A DNA stretch of 64,000 bases from positions 148,659 through 212,658 of the forward strand of contig JABLYA010000006.1 in the NCBI GenBank assembly GCA_013177855.1, given 5' to 3'. The notes under the pieces are model-generated. The model saw only the letters and a list, made by a program, of their open reading frames with translations, had not been told where the DNA came from and did not search any database. The stretch comes from Ignavibacteria bacterium. Its GTDB lineage: Bacteria > Bacteroidota > Ignavibacteria > Ch128b. Made by a program: the position numbers and the translations under genes. Shown here piece after piece: positions 1 through 8,912 of this stretch. Every line of letters begins with the position of its first letter. Positions within the stretch are counted from its first letter, which is position 1.

Positions 1-1092
1 CCCCTGATTGACCACTTGGTCGCCATTGTGAGGATCAGTTATCCAATACTCAACAGGAGTAGGAAAAGTAAATATTGAATAAACAGTCGGTGTGAAAGTT
101 AAATCTTGTTGCAATGTATTACTCATACCTAAATGAGCCGAAAGCAAATTATATTCTACTGAAATAATACTAAAATTATATGTGCCATGAAGCATATCTA
201 AGAATTGTTGAATGGCAGGACCTTGTGGTGGTGGGATAAAGCCGGCCAAAAAATGTAAAAATTGAATAATATCTAAATCTATACCTGCATATGCACTATC
301 ACCATTTGCACCCAATATTTGGTGACATGGGTCGCTATCGTCTAACCAGTCAGTAGTTTCGATATAAGGTAAAGTTATCCAACCACTCAAACCAATACCA
401 AAAAGATTATTAAAAGTAATGGGTAATATATCATCATGGCAAATTGTAAATCCAAACAAGCTATTTGGATCTACACAAGGATATGCTACCTCACCTGTTT
501 GTCCATTAAGATAAAAAATAGCAATGGAATCATCAGGCATATTAACATCTACAATTTGAATATTGTCACAACCAAACAAGCAAACATCAGCGTTAATATC
601 CAAACCAAAACCATAATCTAAATCGAGTGAAATAACTCCTGCTTGAGGGAAATGGCTATACAGATCCCATCCAGGAAGAACTTCATAATCGGTATGAATG
701 GTAACCACTTCGCCCGGATTAAATGTGTAATTATTAGGAATTTCGTAATTTACACGAACCGGATAATCAACATCTATCCAGCCTGTTGTCCATCCATGCA
801 TGTCAAAAGTTGAACCTAAAAGCATATGGGTATTGATGTTAAACATCGCTCCTACTTGTTCTCCTAAAATTTCTTCCATATAACCAATAGAAATAGTTGT
901 GTCAAATTCAATGTGAAAGAGTTCGTAATTAAAATTTAGATTAAAAGGAGTTCCATTGGGTCCCCACATGTTTTGGTTTTCGGTATGCCAAGGTATATCG
1001 TGGCTTATCGTATAAGTTTGAGATTTTAACCGTAGTGATGTTGTTAATATGAAAAACAAAACTAAAGATAATATGGCTGTTTTTATTTTCAT
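1..1092 (-). CDS. Secreted protein of unknown function, C-terminus outside window
   Basis: The frame is open from the ATG at 1092 to the window edge, so the protein is at least 364 residues and incomplete. The N-terminus is a signal peptide: MKIKTAIL, then a hydrophobic stretch, ending near LKSQ. The mature part is rich in Asp, Asn, Gly and aromatic residues, as in extracellular beta-rich Bacteroidetes proteins; I do not recognise a family. It overlaps the upstream gene by four bases (ATGA), so the two are probably co-transcribed. The G+C is clearly higher than in the phage-like genes that follow, which suggests host DNA or a recent acquisition. Confidence 0.75.
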   Translation of the reverse strand, partial: MKIKTAILSLVLFFILTTSLRLKSQTYTISHDIPWHTENQNMWGPNGTPFNLNFNYELFHIEFDTTISIGYMEEILGEQVGAMFNINTHMLLGSTFDMHGWTTGWIDVDYPVRVNYEIPNNYTFNPGEVVTIHTDYEVLPGWDLYSHFPQAGVISLDLDYGFGLDINADVCLFGCDNIQIVDVNMPDDSIAIFYLNGQTGEVAYPCVDPNSLFGFTICHDDILPITFNNLFGIGLSGWITLPYIETTDWLDDSDPCHQILGANGDSAYAGIDLDIIQFLHFLAGFIPPPQGPAIQQFLDMLHGTYNFSIISVEYNLLSAHLGMSNTLQQDLTFTPTVYSIFTFPTPVEYWITDPHNGDQVVNQG

Positions 1093-1694
1093 TGTTTGTT
1101 GGAATTATTTAGTTTAACAGACAATAAACTTTTACGAACAATTTTGGATACAAAATGCTTAACCGACTGGGGATAGGTTGCATTTATCCAAACAGTTGTC
1201 TCCAAATTGCCGGTAAAGAGCATCAATCGCTCAAAAGGAATATCTTTGTGTAAAGAATCTTTTGCCGGAATAATAAACGAAATAATTAAAAGTTTTCCTG
1301 TCATGCCGTTATCAGTTACAATGTCTTCGGTTGAATTAAGAACTGCATTTTGGTTTGCTATATATTCAGAAGTCAGTTGATCTGAAAGTTGACTGTAGTG
1401 ATACCCCTTAATTTCGGTACATGTAATGGATGTAGTAGTTGCCAAATGTATAAAACCACGAATATTTTCAACCGCTTTAAAATTTTTTGGCGGCGAAATC
1501 CAAACGTCGGTTTGAGGGAAAGCAGTAGAAGGTTGTAAAATAAGATACGAATTCGAGTCCTTGAAATGTTCCTTAAACTCTTGCTTGTTTTTTACAAGCT
1601 TCATCGTTTTAATCTTGGTTGTGTCTATACTCTTGATCTGAGCACAGAGACTGCCTATTGTGAAAAAGAGTAGTAAATAAAATAAATATTTCAT
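1089..1694 (-). CDS. Secreted protein of unknown function, 201 aa
   Basis: It begins with a signal peptide (MKYLFYLLLFFTIGSLCAQ); cleavage after CAQ or lipidation of the Cys are both possible. The rest is a soluble domain with no recognised motif. The stop overlaps the start of the downstream gene (ATGA), so they form an operon. Base composition is bacterial rather than phage-like. Function unknown. Confidence 0.7.
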   Translation of the reverse strand: MKYLFYLLLFFTIGSLCAQIKSIDTTKIKTMKLVKNKQEFKEHFKDSNSYLILQPSTAFPQTDVWISPPKNFKAVENIRGFIHLATTTSITCTEIKGYHYSQLSDQLTSEYIANQNAVLNSTEDIVTDNGMTGKLLIISFIIPAKDSLHKDIPFERLMLFTGNLETTVWINATYPQSVKHFVSKIVRKSLLSVKLNNSNKQ

Positions 1695-1832
1695 ATCATT
1701 TTTAAAGACGTAATTAAAAACTGTTGGTTGCTTTTAATTTTTAGTAAATTCAAAAAATTTTTTAGTTTATATTTTATCAATAAATTGCTTTTAAGTTTTT
1801 AACATCTTATATATTTTTAATTTTAATTAAAA

Positions 1833-1870
1833 AAAATATCTGTTAAAAAATTATTTTTAACAGATATTTT
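1833..1870. terminator. Perfect 17-bp hairpin between bacterial-style and phage-style genes
   Basis: Arms 1833-1849 and 1854-1870 are exact inverted repeats (AAAATATCTGTTAAAAA and its complement) around a four-base loop. A and T runs on both sides make it able to act in either direction. It sits between the start of the operon at 1-1694 and the 3' end of the gene at 1911, so it most likely ends transcription of the latter. Confidence 0.7.
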
Positions 1871-1910
1871 CTGATGATAAGTATGTTTTGAAAATTACTA
1901 AAAATATTTA

Positions 1911-2387
1911 TTACTCTAACATGAATTTGATTTTTTCTAAGAAATTAGCACTAATATCATCTGGTAAATCTTCAAGACGAACTTTTTTAAGTTCTACATC
2001 CGATTCTTTTTCCATAAATTCATCAAAATCTTTTTTAGCATCTTGCATATCTTTTAATACATCTTCGTATTTCTTTGCTAAAATTTGGTATTCATCATTA
2101 AATTTAGCCATATCAATGATCTTAAATGATTGTGTTCCATCAGGATTATATTGAAGTTGAGGATTTCCATTTTCATCTTTCTCACAATGTGTTCTACACA
2201 AAAGAGTTCTTTCGTTTTCAAAATTAATATAATCAGGATGTGGCTCTCTTTTTAATTTATTAATAGTTTCAATTTCTTTATCAAGAATATCTTTATTACG
2301 AAAAACAGCATACGCAAATGTTTTATTTCTAATGTAATCTACTTCATTTAATGCTTCTCTAAAAGTTAAAATATCTTTATTTTTCAT
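1911..2387 (-). CDS. Small phage protein, DUF1617-like
   Basis: 158 residues, charged and mostly helical. The middle part, with ERTLLCRTHCEKDENGNPQ followed by an Asp/Phe/Lys helix, resembles phage DUF1617-type proteins, which carry a similar KDENGNP segment before a long helix. No catalytic motif is visible. Upstream on its strand lies CAATATATAAAAA, a form of the promoter-like motif seen elsewhere here. Function unknown. Confidence 0.55.
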   Translation of the reverse strand: MKNKDILTFREALNEVDYIRNKTFAYAVFRNKDILDKEIETINKLKREPHPDYINFENERTLLCRTHCEKDENGNPQLQYNPDGTQSFKIIDMAKFNDEYQILAKKYEDVLKDMQDAKKDFDEFMEKESDVELKKVRLEDLPDDISANFLEKIKFMLE

Positions 2388-2481
2388 ATTTTATATATTT
2401 TTATTTTTATATATTGAACCAATTTGGTCCAAATAAAGATTTTTTATTTATTTTTATTCAAATTTCTTTCGTATATAATAT

Positions 2482-2514
2482 AAAAAAAACAGACAATATT
2501 ATTATTGCCTGTTT
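2482..2514 (-). terminator. Terminator after the MoxR-type ATPase gene
   Basis: AAACAGACAAT and ATTGCCTGTTT form a stem with one mismatch around a short loop. On the minus strand it is followed by a run of about eight T. It lies about 80 bases downstream of the stop of the gene at 2594-3991. Confidence 0.6.
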
Positions 2515-2593
2515 GATTTAATTCGCCACAAATTGTTGTTATTTTTAAAACTAAGATATTTTGCTATATAAAGGTTAGATTCATTTTGGATGT

Positions 2594-3991
2594 TTACCAT
2601 TCATTGTTGTCTTTGTCATCATTATTAGTCTTAACATAGTTAAGCATAACTTGGTTATATTTTTTGAATCTCTTATCTCTAAGGAAGGTCAAAATAAAGT
2701 TATTCTTCTTTTCATCCAGTGTTTCATCTTCTTCATAATCATAATCTTCATCAATTAACTTGATTAAGAATGCAGAGATTTCATCTTCTGATAAGTCAAG
2801 CATAAACAATTTAACGTTTTCAATTTGTTCAGGTTTGAATTTTGAGAAGTCCTGAGTCCTAAGGTCACCCAGTAATTCAGATTTCTTATCTCTAGTGAAC
2901 TGAACGCCTTCGGCCTGAAGTTGAGCATATCTGTTGATAATATCCTTAATAGAAATTTTAAGGACGTCACGTACATAACGCATAAATTTGGTGTTACAAG
3001 CGGCACCGATGTAACCGTGTCCGATATTAGGAATATCATTGATCCACAACTGAGGATTTGCGTTAAATCCGTAGTTTTCAGTGATGTAATCGCTAAGGAA
3101 TGTCCAAGTTCTTGGAGAAGCGTAGGACTTGTCTTTTTCATCATGGGATTTTTTACCAATATAATACATGTCAGGGTGAGCAGTCAAGAATCTTACAATG
3201 ATATTGTTAATATGTTCATTGGCATAGTAATTAATCCACTCTTCAAGAGTAAGAGTGTGTTCAATATGAATAAGACGACCATTAAGAGCAGCATCGAATT
3301 CTTCAACGTCTGTACCGTCTTCTTCACCGAGGTTACCAGTGGATACCATAAAAACATTATCATTGAATTCAAATTCAAATCCAATACATCTTTCAAGAAG
3401 AATCTGAAGAGCAGCATTACGAACTGCAAGAGGTGCACGGTTCAATTCTTCAAAGTGAATAATGGTTCCAGCGTAAGGAAGTTTGTCAGTTTTATCTTTC
3501 TTAGCAGGTGGATTATTACTAAGATATGCCCACTTTGGAACAATATGGTCAAGGAAAGCTTTAAGAACTTCTTCTCCATTTTCAGTAATCTTCATTTCTT
3601 TCTTGTCAGGGAAAAGTCCAACGTCAGTTTCATCAAGCATAGCAAGACGAAGATCGATATAGAACATTGATGAAGCGACAACTTTACCACTTTTATCTAC
3701 ATCGATTTCACCGTTAGGTTTCCTAACAATTTCAACTTTCTTAATCTTTTTTGCTATAGACCGCATAATAGCGGACTTAGCAAGACCTGGTGCTGATGTT
3801 AAGAAAAGCACACCAGATTTAGGAAGCATCATACGAAAATACTTAATTTCCTTCTCATTCAATTCTGATATATCAAAACCAGTATTAATATTAATAAATC
3901 CAGATTCAAGTTTCTCCTTAAATGATTTTTCAGTTTTCTTTGTATTTTTCATCACATTTATGTTTTGAGTTAAATCTTTTGTTTTATTCAT
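2594..3991 (-). CDS. MoxR-type AAA+ ATPase
   Basis: 465 residues. Walker A is SAPGLAKSA at about residues 66-74 (Lys72), Walker B is IIHFEELNRAP near 177-187 with the acidic pair at 181-182, and a sensor-I MVSTGN follows near 215. This layout, including the ELNRAP after Walker B, is that of MoxR ATPases, which remodel or load partners carrying von Willebrand A (VWA) domains. Such a partner, a metallopeptidase/VWA protein, lies three small genes upstream on the same strand (5642-7390). The C-terminus is acidic (EDYDYEEDE). The true start could be the second Met (residue 14). Confidence 0.85.
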   Translation of the reverse strand: MNKTKDLTQNINVMKNTKKTEKSFKEKLESGFININTGFDISELNEKEIKYFRMMLPKSGVLFLTSAPGLAKSAIMRSIAKKIKKVEIVRKPNGEIDVDKSGKVVASSMFYIDLRLAMLDETDVGLFPDKKEMKITENGEEVLKAFLDHIVPKWAYLSNNPPAKKDKTDKLPYAGTIIHFEELNRAPLAVRNAALQILLERCIGFEFEFNDNVFMVSTGNLGEEDGTDVEEFDAALNGRLIHIEHTLTLEEWINYYANEHINNIIVRFLTAHPDMYYIGKKSHDEKDKSYASPRTWTFLSDYITENYGFNANPQLWINDIPNIGHGYIGAACNTKFMRYVRDVLKISIKDIINRYAQLQAEGVQFTRDKKSELLGDLRTQDFSKFKPEQIENVKLFMLDLSEDEISAFLIKLIDEDYDYEEDETLDEKKNNFILTFLRDKRFKKYNQVMLNYVKTNNDDKDNNEW

Positions 3992-4297
3992 AACTGAATT
4001 ATTTTATTAATTTCTTTTACAAAATTAGAAACAATTTATGAAATAAAAAATATTTTTATAAATATATTTGTAAGTGTTATAGGTAATAAAATTTATTCTG
4101 CAAAGAACTGAATTAAATATTCCTCCCTATCAATAGCCTTTGTGCAAGTAAAAGAAATTTTCATCCCCATATAAGTTTATATTTAATTAACACCCATATC
4201 ATACTCCAATCCCATTTAAGTAATAATAAAAACATAATTTATTTTTTTTAATTACATTTAAGAATACAAAAGTATCATCTATTTTTGAATTAAAAAA
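3992..4297. other. Intergenic stretch with one possible 25-aa peptide
   Basis: Mostly A/T sequence upstream of the MoxR-type gene, so probably its promoter region. A minus-strand frame at 4093-4170 could encode a 25-residue peptide (MGMKISFTCTKAID...) with a GGATGA-like context. There is nothing else to support it as a gene. Confidence 0.3.
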
Positions 4298-4594
4298 TTA
4301 TTTTAATATTCTTTTTAATTTTTCTTCTCTATATAAGAAATTTAGTTCTTTAATATTTATAAAAATATTATTGTCACCAAATCTATTCTTTGTTATTAAG
4401 AATGTACCATTATCATATTTAAGAACAAGGTCTGCACTATAAATAGGACTTGAATTGCCTACAATTGATGTATAAGAACCACTCAAGGATGATTTATATG
4501 ATTCTGATTTTATTACTATTTTAACACCATTATCAAATGTAAAATTTCTTATTTTACGAATGAGAGACGAATAGTGTTTTGATTTTATCATCAT
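4298..4594 (-). CDS. Small protein with C-terminal KLKRIL motif, 98 aa
   Basis: Unrecognised small protein, basic at the N-terminus with a beta-rich middle. It ends in EEKLKRILK, the C-terminal motif shared by many unrelated small proteins of this window. Here no gene starts directly after it, so the motif may be a leftover of a former gene junction. Start chosen at the first of two consecutive ATG codons. Confidence 0.6.
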   Translation of the reverse strand: MMIKSKHYSSLIRKIRNFTFDNGVKIVIKSESYKSSLSGSYTSIVGNSSPIYSADLVLKYDNGTFLITKNRFGDNNIFINIKELNFLYREEKLKRILK

Positions 4595-4613
4595 ACTTTC
4601 ACCATTAGTATAT

Positions 4614-4862
4614 TTAGGTATATCTAAAAATCCATTGATTTATCGGTTTATAAATAAAAACATTCTGGTTTTTACAATTTTCCAGAATGTTTAATATTTT
4701 ATGTTCCTCACTTTCATAAATGATATGCGAGTTGCACATCAAATAATGATAGAATTGCCCAATTTTCGAGTCCTTAAAACTAGAAATAATAAGTGTAAAA
4801 TCGCTTTGTTTTAAGTATGATAGAAATTTAATATCTAAACAATTATTTTTCATTTTCTGCAT
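4614..4862 (-). CDS. Unknown small protein, 82 aa
   Basis: No family recognised. The start (MQKMKNNCLD) lies inside the 3' end of the upstream gene (overlap 4843-4862), which supports translational coupling. The product has a central Ser/Phe/Asp-rich part and ends in a Trp-containing basic tail. Confidence 0.5.
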   Translation of the reverse strand: MQKMKNNCLDIKFLSYLKQSDFTLIISSFKDSKIGQFYHYLMCNSHIIYESEEHKILNILENCKNQNVFIYKPINQWIFRYT

Positions 4863-5085
4863 TAAGAATTATATTATAATATGGTTTAAATTCTTCTGTT
4901 TTGAAGAAAAATTCAACTATTTCTGAGTTTTCATCTTCTTCTTTGTACTGATTATCAATAGCATATTTTAAGTATTCTATAATCTCTTTTTCATCAAGAG
5001 TAAGAACATTTTTTATGTGTTCTAAAACTTCTTCTTTGGAAAGTTTTTCGATTTCTACAGTTTTTAATGTTTCAATCATTGTCAT
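4843..5085 (-). CDS. Unknown acidic helical protein, 80 aa
   Basis: Rich in Glu and Lys and predicted helical (LSKEEVLEHIKNVLTLDEKE). No family recognised. It is packed between the membrane protein gene at 5091 and the overlapping gene at 4614, so it is probably part of the same minus-strand operon as the MoxR/VWA pair. Confidence 0.55.
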   Translation of the reverse strand: MTMIETLKTVEIEKLSKEEVLEHIKNVLTLDEKEIIEYLKYAIDNQYKEEDENSEIVEFFFKTEEFKPYYNIILNAENEK

Positions 5086-5090
5086 AAACT

Positions 5091-5642
5091 TTATTTTTTA
5101 AATGGTTTACATTTATATGTTTTATTTTTGTTGTTGTTTAACTTTTTTTGAAAAAAAAATTCATTTTCATTTAAAAGGTGTTTATTTAATACAAGTTCAT
5201 TCAATTTATTTCTTTTAAAAAAATAATTAAATTCATTTTCTGAACTATTTTCTACAAGGTATGAGTAGTATTCTATTTTTCTTTTATATATCATATCAGG
5301 TTTACTTGGTAAAAAAATACAAATAAATCTTTTATCAAAATACATAATGGTACTTAAAAAGTAAATACCAATATACATTAAAATAGGGTGTAAAAAGAAA
5401 AATATAATTGGTAATGTTAGTAATATAGGCGAATACAATACTACATTCCATTTCCAATCATATTTTCTAAATTTGAAACTAACATAACTGTTAAATATTG
5501 GTGGGTTAGTTTGTTTGTATAATTTCTTATCAAGTATCTTAAATCCAAGGAAATATCCAGCCAATATATGACATCCTTCGTGAAGTAATACGATTGGCAG
5601 GATATACCAAGAATAAAAATATTTTAATAAAAAGTTATACAT
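5091..5642 (-). CDS. Membrane protein with HExxH motif (M50-like metalloprotease candidate)
   Basis: 183 residues with an N-terminal membrane segment carrying LLHEGCHILAGYFLGF, that is HEGCH as the zinc-binding HExxH. Two more hydrophobic segments follow (WNVVLYSPILLTLPIIFFF; LMYIGIYFLSTIMYF). An HExxH inside the first helix is the layout of small site-2-protease-like (M50) or DUF3267-like membrane peptidases. A second metal ligand (D of LDG or NxxPxxxxDGG) is not evident, so activity is uncertain. Its ATG overlaps the stop of the VWA gene (TAATG), which ties its expression to that gene. Confidence 0.6.
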   Translation of the reverse strand: MYNFLLKYFYSWYILPIVLLHEGCHILAGYFLGFKILDKKLYKQTNPPIFNSYVSFKFRKYDWKWNVVLYSPILLTLPIIFFFLHPILMYIGIYFLSTIMYFDKRFICIFLPSKPDMIYKRKIEYYSYLVENSSENEFNYFFKRNKLNELVLNKHLLNENEFFFQKKLNNNKNKTYKCKPFKK

Positions 5643-7390
5643 TATTTTTTTCCTTTATCAATAATAATCTGTTTCAGTTTCTTACTATTCTGAACAGTAG
5701 GACATTTTGTGCTTGTTGAAAGTACAAGAACATTACCTTTTACACCAGTAATATCAAGAGCATCTGTATAACCGTCAGTAAGAATAACAGTATTATACTT
5801 GTTCAATTCTTTGTTTGTAGCTATATATTGCAAACCTGGTGTAAGAGTTGTACCACCAAGACCTTTAATAGGCATCTTTTCAAGTTCATTCTTATGCTTG
5901 ATATGAATAAAGTTTTTTACTTCAGTGTCACACTGAATAAGATTTATTTCAATATCATTTTGGAAGATATATGATAGAACTCTTTCAAATTCACCATCCA
6001 TAGAACCTGATGTATCAAGAATACAGTTGATACGAGTCTTGAATTTTCTATGTCCTTTAATACCCCAGATACCTCTACGGTTAGGTTTAGTAATAGATTT
6101 CTGTTTTTTATTACCAAATATATCATTTGATAGATTTCTTTTAATTTCTTTCAGATAGTCCTTTTCAGATTTTCTAAGTTTGTTAAGAATCTTTTCAATG
6201 TTACCACCGACAAGACCACGGTTTTTAAGTTTTTCCATGGTTGATTCAATAAACTGTTTTTTTGCTGCTTCAGGAACATCATCATCAAAGTGAATGTCAA
6301 ATGACTGACCCTTGTTTGCTTCAATATTTTCAAAAAATTTTTCAATAGGGTACATATCAACATCATTCTGTCCTTTGTCACCAGATTTACCATTTTTACC
6401 GTAACCTTCAGTAGGATTACCATTACCGTTACCTTCACCTTCGCCTTCACCTTCACAATCACCATCCTGAGGTTGTCCTTGACCTTGCTGAGATTTTCCA
6501 CCCTGAGGTTTTTGCTGACCACATTGCGGACAAGTATTACCATTACCATTTCCATCACCATCACCATTTCCATCTTGGTTTCCAGACTGACCACTCTGTG
6601 GTTGCTGATTCTGATCCTGTCCTGAATGACCATTCTGTTTTTGTTGACCATTCTGACCATTCTGACCATTCTGACCATTCTGACCATTCTGACCATTCTG
6701 ACATTTATCATCTTTCATTTCCTGACCGCACTTACCACAATATTTCTTACCATCAATAGTTACATTACCGTCTTTATCAAAGCTAATTTGTTTCTTACCT
6801 TGAAGTTTATGAGAATTTTTATTTCTCCAATTATTGAATTCTTTATTCAACCAATGATAAACTTCTTCAAAAAGAGGTTCACCTTTGTAATTTTTTGGAA
6901 GGAAAACAACGGTATTATTTCCGTATTTATCTTTTGGAATTTCAATCATTTTTGTAAGACCTTCACCAATCATAAGATCACCATGGATAATAGAATTGAT
7001 AATCATATCAGCTGCAAGGTTGGCAATCTTTTTATCATAACCAACACCACGTTTTTGATGGTCAAATAATAAGTGAAATACTTCATGAACAATAGTAAAT
7101 ATAATTTCTTTACGAGTAAGTGACTCAATCCACTCTCTATCCCAATAAAAATTCATACCATTAGGTCCAACATTAACACCACAAGTACCAATCTTAGCTT
7201 CAAAGAAATTAATAAACTGACAAAACTCACCATAATAAGGCAAGTTATATGATGTAATCATTTCAATAATACAACTTGAAAGTGATTTATGAATATCTTC
7301 ACGTTGAATAAGAGGTCTCAATTCAATATTAGCCAATGGTTTAGCTCCAAAGTGTTCATCAACAATCTTTTTGAGTTGTTTGTTATCCAT
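5642..7390 (-). CDS. Metallopeptidase-like / VWA-domain protein with Gly-Gln-Asn-rich linker
   Basis: 582 residues. The N-terminal third has TIVHEVFHLLFDH, a zinc HExxH at residues 102-106, followed by the His of LLFDH. The middle is low complexity: repeated NGQ, then GDGNG and GEGEG, with CGKCG and CPQCG zinc-ribbon-like pairs. The C-terminal third is a VWA domain with the metal-site motif DTSGSMDG, a conserved Thr in GGTTLTPG, and LTDGYTD. This is the DUF2201-type architecture (putative metallopeptidase plus VWA-like domain) that partners MoxR ATPases, and one lies just downstream. Likely role: a chaperone-like or protein-remodelling complex; its target is unknown. Confidence 0.8.
   Translation of the reverse strand: MDNKQLKKIVDEHFGAKPLANIELRPLIQREDIHKSLSSCIIEMITSYNLPYYGEFCQFINFFEAKIGTCGVNVGPNGMNFYWDREWIESLTRKEIIFTIVHEVFHLLFDHQKRGVGYDKKIANLAADMIINSIIHGDLMIGEGLTKMIEIPKDKYGNNTVVFLPKNYKGEPLFEEVYHWLNKEFNNWRNKNSHKLQGKKQISFDKDGNVTIDGKKYCGKCGQEMKDDKCQNGQNGQNGQNGQNGQNGQQKQNGHSGQDQNQQPQSGQSGNQDGNGDGDGNGNGNTCPQCGQQKPQGGKSQQGQGQPQDGDCEGEGEGEGNGNGNPTEGYGKNGKSGDKGQNDVDMYPIEKFFENIEANKGQSFDIHFDDDVPEAAKKQFIESTMEKLKNRGLVGGNIEKILNKLRKSEKDYLKEIKRNLSNDIFGNKKQKSITKPNRRGIWGIKGHRKFKTRINCILDTSGSMDGEFERVLSYIFQNDIEINLIQCDTEVKNFIHIKHKNELEKMPIKGLGGTTLTPGLQYIATNKELNKYNTVILTDGYTDALDITGVKGNVLVLSTSTKCPTVQNSKKLKQIIIDKGKK
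6645..6702 (-). repeat. 9-bp tandem repeat encoding Asn-Gly-Gln
   Basis: About six perfect copies of TGACCATTC on the plus strand, reading NGQ on the coding strand of the VWA gene. Perfect DNA identity of the copies indicates recent slippage expansion. Confidence 0.9.
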
Positions 7391-7485
7391 AATTTTTAGA
7401 TTTCTATTTAAATTACAAAGTTAAATAATTTTATAATAATAAAAAAAATTTTTCAACTTTTTATATAGTATATTACACTTTTAGT

Positions 7486-7500
7486 TTTTAATATATAATA
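7486..7500 (+). promoter_or_regulatory. Phage promoter-like motif TTTTTAATATATAATA
   Basis: One of a family of TTWATATATAAA boxes found before genes in this window. The start codon at 7532 is about 30 bases downstream. It resembles the T4 late-promoter box TATAAATA in composition and position; the assignment is by recurrence only. Confidence 0.4.
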
Positions 7501-7531
7501 CAAAGATAACAAAAATATACCAAAATAAAAA

Positions 7532-8284
7532 ATGCCTATATTTTCTTATAATAATAATATATTTTCTTATAACAATAAAGTCTTTCAAACACCTTGGAAT
7601 CCTGGTAGATTGTCTAATATGATTTTTTGGTCTGATGCAAGTAATAAAAATATCAATCAATCAAACGGTCGTATTCACATGTGGCGTGATAATAGCGGTA
7701 ACCTAAACAATGCTATACAAATAATCGATATTAGAAAACCATCAGTAGTAGATAATATTAAAAATGGTTATCCTGCTTTATTTTTTCAGGGTTCACAATG
7801 TTTAAACATACCACTTTATTTAAATTATTATACAACATTTACTGTTGTAAGTGCATTAAATAATAATTATATTTATGAATTTAGTAATGATGCAACAACA
7901 AACACTGGTTTTTATCTTAATGGTAATACAAATGCTATAAAAACAACTTTTTCAGGTTCAACATTATTAACAACTTCTAAAAATTATACAAGTAATTGGT
8001 TGACATCAGGTAATTCATGGAAAATCATAGTACATCAATATGATGGTACACATTATGGACATAGACTAATTATAAATAAATCTATTGCATTATTATCTAA
8101 CGTATCAACAAATAATCCTGGTAATTTAAATAAATTAGATAATCTGAATTTAGGTTCAAGATATAATGGTTCTTATGGTTTATTTGGTTATATAACTGAG
8201 TTTATGGTATTTAATGATTATTTAGATTTGAATACTATTTATAAAATAAGTGATTGGCTTAATAATAAATATAGTATATATTAG
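7532..8284 (+). CDS. LamG/concanavalin-like fibre or receptor-binding protein
   Basis: 250 residues without signal peptide. The segment WSDASNKNINQSNGRIHMW and the following DNSGNLNNAIQ are typical of phage and bacterial jelly-roll (laminin-G-like) domains. So is the C-terminal GYITEFMVFNDYLDLNTIY, followed by SDWLNNKYS. These domains bind glycans, and in phages they sit in tail fibres or head decorations. The gene is single, faces the topoisomerase block, and converges with the kinase gene, overlapping its stop by four bases. Confidence 0.65.
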   Translation: MPIFSYNNNIFSYNNKVFQTPWNPGRLSNMIFWSDASNKNINQSNGRIHMWRDNSGNLNNAIQIIDIRKPSVVDNIKNGYPALFFQGSQCLNIPLYLNYYTTFTVVSALNNNYIYEFSNDATTNTGFYLNGNTNAIKTTFSGSTLLTTSKNYTSNWLTSGNSWKIIVHQYDGTHYGHRLIINKSIALLSNVSTNNPGNLNKLDNLNLGSRYNGSYGLFGYITEFMVFNDYLDLNTIYKISDWLNNKYSIY

Positions 8285-8823
8285 ATTTTCAATAATTTAA
8301 TCAAATTATCTATACTTTCAATAGGTGGTACATTATTATATATAATGTCAAATTTTTCATAATTATCTAATGCTGTTTCAGATACATGATTCATATCTCT
8401 TGGGTCTTTATTTCTTATATTGAGTGGATCTCCTTCAAGTCTAATCATAAGACCGCCAGCTTGTTTAATTGCATCTGCTTCATTCCTAAACCTAACATCA
8501 TCTATAACCCAATTTTGGTTTAGTGTGTATTTTGACATTAAAGAAAAAACCCAAGTATCAGGATGTAATCCTATTCTCATACAATCTGTTCCTATCTTTT
8601 GGTACATTTCACCAAGTGTCATACCCCATTCTGGTAAATATTTTGATTTAATTTCTCTTGATTGTATTAAGTTTATATCAATACCTGTTATATAAGATGC
8701 TATAAATTTAACGTCATATCCAAAGGATCTTATTTGAAAGTTATGTTTAGGAAATGTTTTTTGAATATATTTTGCTACCTCTGTTTTACCACTACAAATT
8801 TTTCCACTAATCCCTATAATCAT
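8281..8823 (-). CDS. Deoxynucleoside monophosphate kinase (T4 gp1-like)
   Basis: 180 residues. P-loop GKICSGKT at residues 7-14, then a lid/substrate part including WGMTLGEMYQKIGTD, VIDDVRFRNEADAI (Walker-B-like Asp plus Arg), and a C-terminal MNHVSETALDNYEKFD. The order and spacing match T4 gene 1-type dNMP kinases, which phosphorylate dNMPs to dNDPs for phage DNA synthesis. It follows the topoisomerase gene on the same strand and fits with the thymidylate synthase further on. Confidence 0.85.
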   Translation of the reverse strand: MIIGISGKICSGKTEVAKYIQKTFPKHNFQIRSFGYDVKFIASYITGIDINLIQSREIKSKYLPEWGMTLGEMYQKIGTDCMRIGLHPDTWVFSLMSKYTLNQNWVIDDVRFRNEADAIKQAGGLMIRLEGDPLNIRNKDPRDMNHVSETALDNYEKFDIIYNNVPPIESIDNLIKLLKI

Positions 8824-8912
8824 TATTATTTACTAATTTTTATTATTAAATATAATAAGTAAAAATATTTGTTTAAAAGTTTCATATTAAAATATAACTT
8901 ATTATATTATTT

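Noticed and set aside
436..621. Short plus-strand frame in the first kilobase
   Set aside because: It lies opposite a longer, signal-peptide-bearing minus-strand gene that is open to the window edge.
2921..3670. 249-codon plus-strand open frame opposite the MoxR-type gene
   Set aside because: The minus-strand frame carries Walker motifs; the plus-strand frame has no motif and is a shadow of biased codon use.
6626..7069. Long plus-strand frame of repeated TIL units
   Set aside because: It is the complement of the NGQ-encoding repeat in the VWA protein gene, whose domains are clear on the other strand.
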